A stretch of DNA of 64,000 bases from Clarkia xantiana subsp. parviflora (taxonomy: Eukaryota > Streptophyta > Magnoliopsida > Myrtales > Onagraceae): the NCBI GenBank assembly GCA_036873135.1, contig JAPTYO010000001.1:50517774-50581773 (forward strand), read 5' to 3'. How positions within the stretch are numbered: the first letter of the stretch is position 1; each line of letters starts with the position of its first letter. This document shows positions 58,935 to 64,000 of this stretch, piece after piece. The position numbers and the translations under genes were made by a program. A model generated the notes under the pieces. That model worked only from the letters and a program-made list of their open reading frames with translations, made no database searches and was not told where the DNA came from.

Positions 58935-59753
58935 ATGGCTTCTTCCTCTTCTTCATTCCACACTAGATCCATCAGCTTGCCTTCGAGTCCTAACTCTAGG
59001 GTTTCCAACATAGATGAAAACCTAAGGAGACTATCCTCCTCATCGGAAGCTTCATCTTCATCCAATATGACCAACAACCTTGGCATGCTTAGAGATTTGT
59101 ATGACTCGGTTGAGGGCTTCCTTGAGTTGCCACGAACTCAACAGGGATTGATCCAAGAAAACAACCGCAGCTCTGTGGATGGATTATTGAATGCATCCCT
59201 TTGCTTCTTGGATGTTTGTGGAACATCCAAGGATGTCTTGTCACAGACCAAACAGCAAGCACAGGAATTGCAGTCACTCTTGCGACGCAAAAGAGATGAA
59301 TCCGAGGTTGCAATGGCGGCTGAGAAATACTTAGCTTCTAGGAAGATGTCGAAGAAGGCACTCAACAATTGTTCACGGGATCTGAAGAACAACTGCTCTG
59401 CTTCTTCCAGCTCTGACTCCACATTAAACACTTTGGGGCGAGTTGAGCAAGTTACTATCACTTTGTTTGAGTCCTTGTTGTCCACCATTTCTGGGCCGAA
59501 AGCTCAATCAAAGTGGTCTTTTATAAAGAAGTCCAGCCGTGTGATCAGCTGCGCCGAGGAAGAAGCATCTGAATTCCAGACCGTGGATTGCCTTCTCCAC
59601 GCTATTGTCAAGAAGAACACAGTTAAAGACGAAGCACAAAACGAGTTGAGGAAATTTGAGTTGAGCATTCAAGATCTTGAAGACGAACTAGATGCACTTA
59701 TGAGATGTATGATCAGAGCCAGGGTGTTTCTCCTCAACATCCTCACTCAGTAA
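58935..59753 (+). CDS. B6: DUF241-family protein downstream of the copia insertion
   Basis: 272 aa, same protein as B2. The TATA box and the proximal 22-bp promoter module are intact (58661-58682), but all sequence further upstream, including the distal copy of the module, has been moved 7.4 kb away by the retrotransposon. Expression may therefore differ from the other B copies. Confidence 0.92.
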   Translation: MASSSSSFHTRSISLPSSPNSRVSNIDENLRRLSSSSEASSSSNMTNNLGMLRDLYDSVEGFLELPRTQQGLIQENNRSSVDGLLNASLCFLDVCGTSKDVLSQTKQQAQELQSLLRRKRDESEVAMAAEKYLASRKMSKKALNNCSRDLKNNCSASSSSDSTLNTLGRVEQVTITLFESLLSTISGPKAQSKWSFIKKSSRVISCAEEEASEFQTVDCLLHAIVKKNTVKDEAQNELRKFELSIQDLEDELDALMRCMIRARVFLLNILTQ

Positions 59754-60706
59754 TACTCGATTGAGTCATATATATTAGCTATAGTTTTTTGTAAATACAT
59801 AGATTTGTGTAAAAATAACACAGATGATATTGACAATATATTTACTATAGACATTCATCAGCAATATTATTTCTTCTATTCACTTTCATTAATTTTCACA
59901 CAAAATCATAGTTTGTTTCATTAATTACATTGTGAAAAACTTAAAAATGTCTAAACTAAAAGTAACCAGCGCGTCAAGGAAATTTAATTACACTTGCTGT
60001 CAAATTATAGATTCCATGTGCTTTGGAGAAGATGGACACCATTGCTCAATTCAATGTTAAGCACATGGAACTCTTAATCTTCTAATAAAAGATAGCAATT
60101 AGTAATTTCATAATAAATAATTAATGATTAATTTCTTCCAATACAGAGGAGACATTGCAAAAACATCTACACTTAATATTAGTCCACGAATATCATGTTG
60201 TTAAGATTCCCCGTGTTGTCCCCTGCCTGCCTGATACTAGCTAGGGTGTGTGTGATAATGAAAAATTATTGCACATGTTAATTATATTAATTAGTAGTTG
60301 TTAGAACCAACTAAGAGCTGTCATGTCTTCCAGTAGAAGAGAAGATCGATCGACACACTCGTGCATATATTACGGATCGCCAAAAAGAAATGATATTTGA
60401 TCTAGTTGTTCCATGTGCTTAGCTCTATCATGTGGAAATGATTTCAGATGTTGGGAAGGTAGCAAACCATTTGCTATATATGATTCGTGATGTCTCTTAA
60501 TTGATTAGTGTCATTGATCTTTGGAGCCAACCTGTCCATGGAAGTAATTAAATCACTCGTGCAATTTACTACTAATAAAATGTTAATGCATGTGAGGCTC
60601 TATTCCGTTGCTACTGATGTGGAGACATCCATTGAAATTCATTCAATTAAAAAGTCTGCCCTGCTCAGCAATTTGTACGACTCTATGTAGGGTTTCCTTC
60701 ACTTGC

Positions 60707-62710
60707 TGTCACGCCTATAATCTGGGGTGTGACCAGCCACTATTTGTTAAACCCTTATAGGAAATAATGAAGCCTCAAAAATTCAATGATAACATCCGAA
60801 AGAAAAAACCAATTTCGAGGGTTTACAGTTTATAGTTTTCCAAATACCCAAATAGCTGAATATCCAAACAAACTAACCTAGTCCAAAATAAAATAAAAAT
60901 AACTTAAGCCGCCTCGGATCTTCCAATGTCTTCGGAAACGGTTCGCCTAATCATGTCGTTATCTCCCTCCAGATCTGAAAGATGGAGACTAATTTGGGGT
61001 AAGTTGCTGGGAGCATCTCAGTAAGTAGTGGTCACTTATCCCTACTGGATCAAGCCCTCGTAAAAATATAAACATATATATAGATATTTATCTCTAGGTC
61101 ACAATGATTATAAACATAAAGCTTTCAAAGAACGTCAAAACAATGCAGAGTTCAAAAGCTTCCACGAAACACATTTGATCACAATCAGAGGTTAAATAGT
61201 AAATGCAGAACTTATCAAAATTCAGAAACGGATCGGAGTCAGAGATCAATCAGAAACAGAGGCTTCGAACTTAATCGAAAGTAGAAACGGAACAGAACTG
61301 ATCAGAGGTTTCGAACTTAATCGGAATTCATAACAGAATCAGAGGTTGCTCTAGTCTTTTCACCACGCCTACGATGCTTGCAGGAAGTCTCTATTATTTA
61401 TCTCTCATTGGAAGTATGCAGAGCCCAGGTATGCCGCTTGGTCGGCTCCAATGTTTATCCCCCATTGGAAGGATACAGAGCCCAGATATTCCGCTAGGTC
61501 GGCCAAAAGCGACCGATCTTCGTATGCATACGCCGGAGGGGCCCTCGTAAGGGTTTAAACCGTAGCTAGACTTACGAGCACAAAGTCAGAAAGACAGAGG
61601 TCGAACTTCTTAAAATAGTTTTATAATAACTAATTTCTATCAAAATCTTATATCAAGACATTTGACGGAAACATTCTTGCGAAATTGATCATATCAAAAT
61701 ATACATATTCATAACAGAACTTCAAGCACTTGATCCGAATTTCAAAATACGAAAATTATATTCATGCTCGAAAAGGCATTATCTTTCAAACTTCATGCAG
61801 TGCATAAAATATTTATATTTATTTTGTAAATATAGGAATAAGATAAAACTACTTACCTCAACTGAAACACCCAAAACTAACGTCAAACGCTCTGTCGATC
61901 CGATCTCCCTAAAATAATACAATAACGAGTTTAAGACTCTCAGTTCGAACACACAGTCTACTAAAATTTGAGCCACTCATTCAGAACTTAAATCTCATAG
62001 GGTCCAATTCCGATTTTCAGATTCACTGTTCCCACCACGGCACGCTAAACTAGGTGAAAGCCCGATATCCCTTAATTCACTACATTTTTTACTATCTCAG
62101 AAGAAATTCCCAAAAATTACTGTAGGTAGATGTTTCAATTACTAGTCCAACACCGCAAACACCGTCGCGTTTTGACATCTTGGTGGCCCACACGGGTTGG
62201 ACAAAGTTGGCCGGCGTGGTCAACTTCATCTAGGAATATTCATCATCAAAACGTAGACCACCATTAACGACCCTCGAAGTTTTCTCTCTCTAGGAATAAA
62301 CATGTAACACCGAGAGTATATGGAGAAAGTTATGGATTTTACCTTAATCGTGATCTGAAACTTGCTCGGAAGCTCGTGAATACTCAGTTTCGTCCGCCCC
62401 TGTGGTGGCTTTGTCGTGCTCTGAGAATTTGCTAGTTACTCGTTTTGTAATTCTCTCTTGTTCTCCAAGCTCTCTAGGGCTTGATAGGGCTGCGAAAACA
62501 GATGAGAGCACCCTTAGATGAATAGGTGGCACACTAAAATCCTTAAATCCCGTTTTGAGCGATTTGGAAGCCTTGCCAAAAACCTACGTGATTTTCTATA
62601 GGTTTGTAGGGAGAAAACAACTCTTGACCCTTAACTTTGCACTTAGAATGTATTACACCCTAAATTTTTAAACTTGTAACCTTGGTCTCATATTTTATGA
62701 AGGTTTTACA
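60707..62710. mobile_element. Probable solo LTR (about 2.0 kb) in A6
   Basis: 2004 bp with ends TGTCACGCC...GGTTTTACA (TG...CA) and a perfect 5-bp target duplication CTTGC at 60702-60706 and 62711-62715. The flanks rejoin to the A gene sequence exactly. No coding capacity and no internal second LTR were seen, which suggests a solo LTR of a larger element (family unresolved) left by LTR-LTR recombination. Contains a tandem duplication at 61398-61445 and 61455-61502 (ATTGGAAG..ACAGAGCCCAG). Confidence 0.7.
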
Positions 62711-62820
62711 CTTGCCAAGTACCCAACAATTGCTGAATAACAACAGGAGCTATTGCGTGTTGGATGCATCCCTCTGCATCTAGGATGTTTGTGGGACATC
62801 CAAGGATATCTTGTCACAAA

Positions 62821-63605
62821 CTATAAACGTTTATAATTGTAGAGAGGTTGGAGAGTATGAAGAGAGCAATCCTTTCATTATACTAAACATGATATGAGAA
62901 GGTTGCTTGACCATTACAATAGTGGAGGCTCCTTTATATAGGAGACCTCATGGGCTAATATGAAAACCCTAGTAAACATTAGGGGCTAGAATGTAAATAA
63001 ATAGTAGAACTAAGACAACTTAGCATAATTAGATATTAGTCCCCATACATATAATATCCGAATATTCCCCCATCTTTTCCTTCTTCTTCCTTCTTCAATC
63101 TGAAACGCATCACCAATCTTCAATAATTGAATCCCAAAAATCAATCTTCAAAACGGAGCTTCCAAACTCCAATCATCAACAAACAAAAGATGAAGCCACA
63201 TGCTCCAATCTTCAAACTTCAAGGCCACTGTGCTCTCAGAGGTGAACACCCACTTGTAGCAATAACACATGCTCTCAGAGGTGGTGAAAATCCACGTGTA
63301 GCAACAATCAGTTGGTCTTCATCATGCTCTCAGAGGTGAATACCCACTTGTAGCAATACATCATGCTCTCAGAGGTGTGAAAATCCACTTGTAGTGATGA
63401 TAGCCACCTATGGTCCTTGAACTTCAAAAAAGGCTCTAAGGCTTTATCATTCAACAAAACACTCCAGAACTCAGCTGAAGCCAGTAAGAGCAATACACTG
63501 CTCTAAATCGTTAAAGCTCAAAAAAAGAGACGAAGCTCCAATGCTTCAATCTTCAATAAACCAATAAAAGATGAAGCTCCAATGCTTCAATCTTCAACAA
63601 ATCAA
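62821..63605. mobile_element. Second insertion in A6, origin unclear
   Basis: It replaces about 14 bp of the A gene. On the minus strand it has a CCTATATAAAGG TATA-like box (62931-62942) as in a plant LTR promoter, but LTR ends and target duplication could not be fixed. It holds two short tandem repeats (63231-63400 and 63532-63596). Confidence 0.45.
63231..63400. repeat. Minisatellite, four units of a TGCTCTCAGAGGTG repeat
   Basis: Units start at 63231, 63270, 63325 and 63364, each with TGCTCTCAGAGGTG followed by a variant of CCCACTTGTAGCAA. Spacing is 39, 55 and 39 bp. A second short repeat, GAAGCTCCAATGCTTCAATC, occurs twice at about 63532 and 63573. Confidence 0.75.
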
Positions 63606-64000
63606 AGGACTTGCAGTCGACATTGGGACGCACGAGAGGTCTGGATAAATCCGCTCTCTCAAAGGAGGCCCAAAAATACTTAGCTTCTCGAAAGATTTCA
63701 AACAAGGCAATCTCCAAGTCAATGAAGGATTTGAAAAAAAAACCAACTACGAGTCCTCCTCCGAATTAACCGTTTTAAGAGAGGTCGAGGAAGCCACAGT
63801 TGCAATGTTGGAATCATTACTATCCTTCATCTCAGGGCAAGACTTTCCTTGGTGTCCAAGTTAGTGCGTTCAAAGCGTGTGAGCTGCGAGGAAGATATCA
63901 ATGAGTTTCACAGAGTGGATTCTGCAATCAAGAAACACATAGCCACAGAGGATATGCAGAACGAGCTCTGCAAGTTGGAGATCGGGATTCAAGACATTGA

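Larger units (their letters stand above)
26753..64000 (+). repeat. Tandem array of about 5.09-kb units, each with two DUF241 genes
   Basis: Head-to-tail units: 26753-31844, 31845-36929, 36930-42019, 42020-47111, 47112-59431 (contains the 7.4-kb copia insertion and a 172-bp net deletion), and a degenerate unit from 59432 past the window end. Start-to-start spacings of the A genes are 5091, 5085, 5092 and 5090 bp. Units read as nearly identical, differing by scattered substitutions and indels of 1-6 bp. Each has the tail of a B gene, a spacer of about 1 kb, an A gene, a copia RT fragment, a spacer of about 2.4 kb and the start of the next B gene. Confidence 0.95.
60655..64000 (+). pseudogene. 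A6: fragmented DUF241 A pseudogene, runs past the window end
   Basis: Three pieces of an A gene: 60661-60706, 62711-62820 and 63606-64000. A deletion of about 280 bp relative to A1 (from 27997 to 28276) removed the TATA box, start codon and first 49 codons. The first piece has a premature stop at 60688-60690 (TAG for GAG). Insertions at 60707-62710 and about 62821-63605 split the rest. The last piece has frameshifts (an altered A-run near 63736 and a lost C near 63839). It cannot make the protein. It is more diverged from A1 than any internal copy. Confidence 0.88.

Noticed and set aside
63231..63400. CRISPR-like spaced repeats
   Set aside because: The genome is a plant, the units are irregularly spaced (39, 55, 39 bp), and the spacers are variants of each other. 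It is a minisatellite.

Overview
The window is nuclear DNA of a flowering plant, most likely a eudicot. It is AT-rich, has spliced genes with GT-AG introns, a nuclear-type tRNA-Leu, plant-specific families (expansin-like A, NAC, class I chitinase, DUF241) and plant transposons. I cannot name the species from sequence alone.

Layout. 1-12 kb is ordinary genic DNA: an expansin-like A gene (+), a convergent gene for a lysine-rich, probably nuclear protein (-), a tRNA-Leu(UAA) (-), and a three-exon NAC transcription factor (+) whose second intron is filled by nested inverted-repeat elements. 13-20.3 kb holds two tandem class I (GH19) chitinase genes, both on the minus strand, each with signal peptide, hevein domain, catalytic domain and C-terminal tail. 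20.3-25.3 kb is gene-free and transposon-rich. It and the second chitinase intron hold three foldback elements with perfect 9-bp target duplications (Mutator-like signature), and there is also a small hAT-like element with an 8-bp duplication.

25.3-64 kb is the striking part. A broken Ty1-copia relic joins directly to a head-to-tail array of about 5.09-kb units. Each unit carries two diverged, intronless DUF241-family genes in the same orientation, called here B (272 aa) and A (259 aa). There are five intact A copies and five intact B copies. Proteins are identical among copies except one residue in A5. The two edges are degraded: B1 is a 3' fragment and A6 is a pseudogene broken by a deletion, a roughly 2-kb probable solo LTR and a second insertion. 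Every unit also contains a fragment of copia reverse transcriptase/RNase H, related to the relic at the left edge but in the opposite orientation.

In the last intact interval a complete Ty1-copia retrotransposon (51262-58657) sits 277 bp upstream of B6. Its 244-bp LTRs look identical by eye, it has a 5-bp target duplication, an initiator-Met-tRNA primer site and one open 1809-codon gag-pol frame, so it is very young. The array looks like recent and continuing local amplification; its function is unknown because DUF241 has no firmly assigned activity. Exon boundaries were set by eye from reading frame, GT-AG signals and family similarity. No database search was run.
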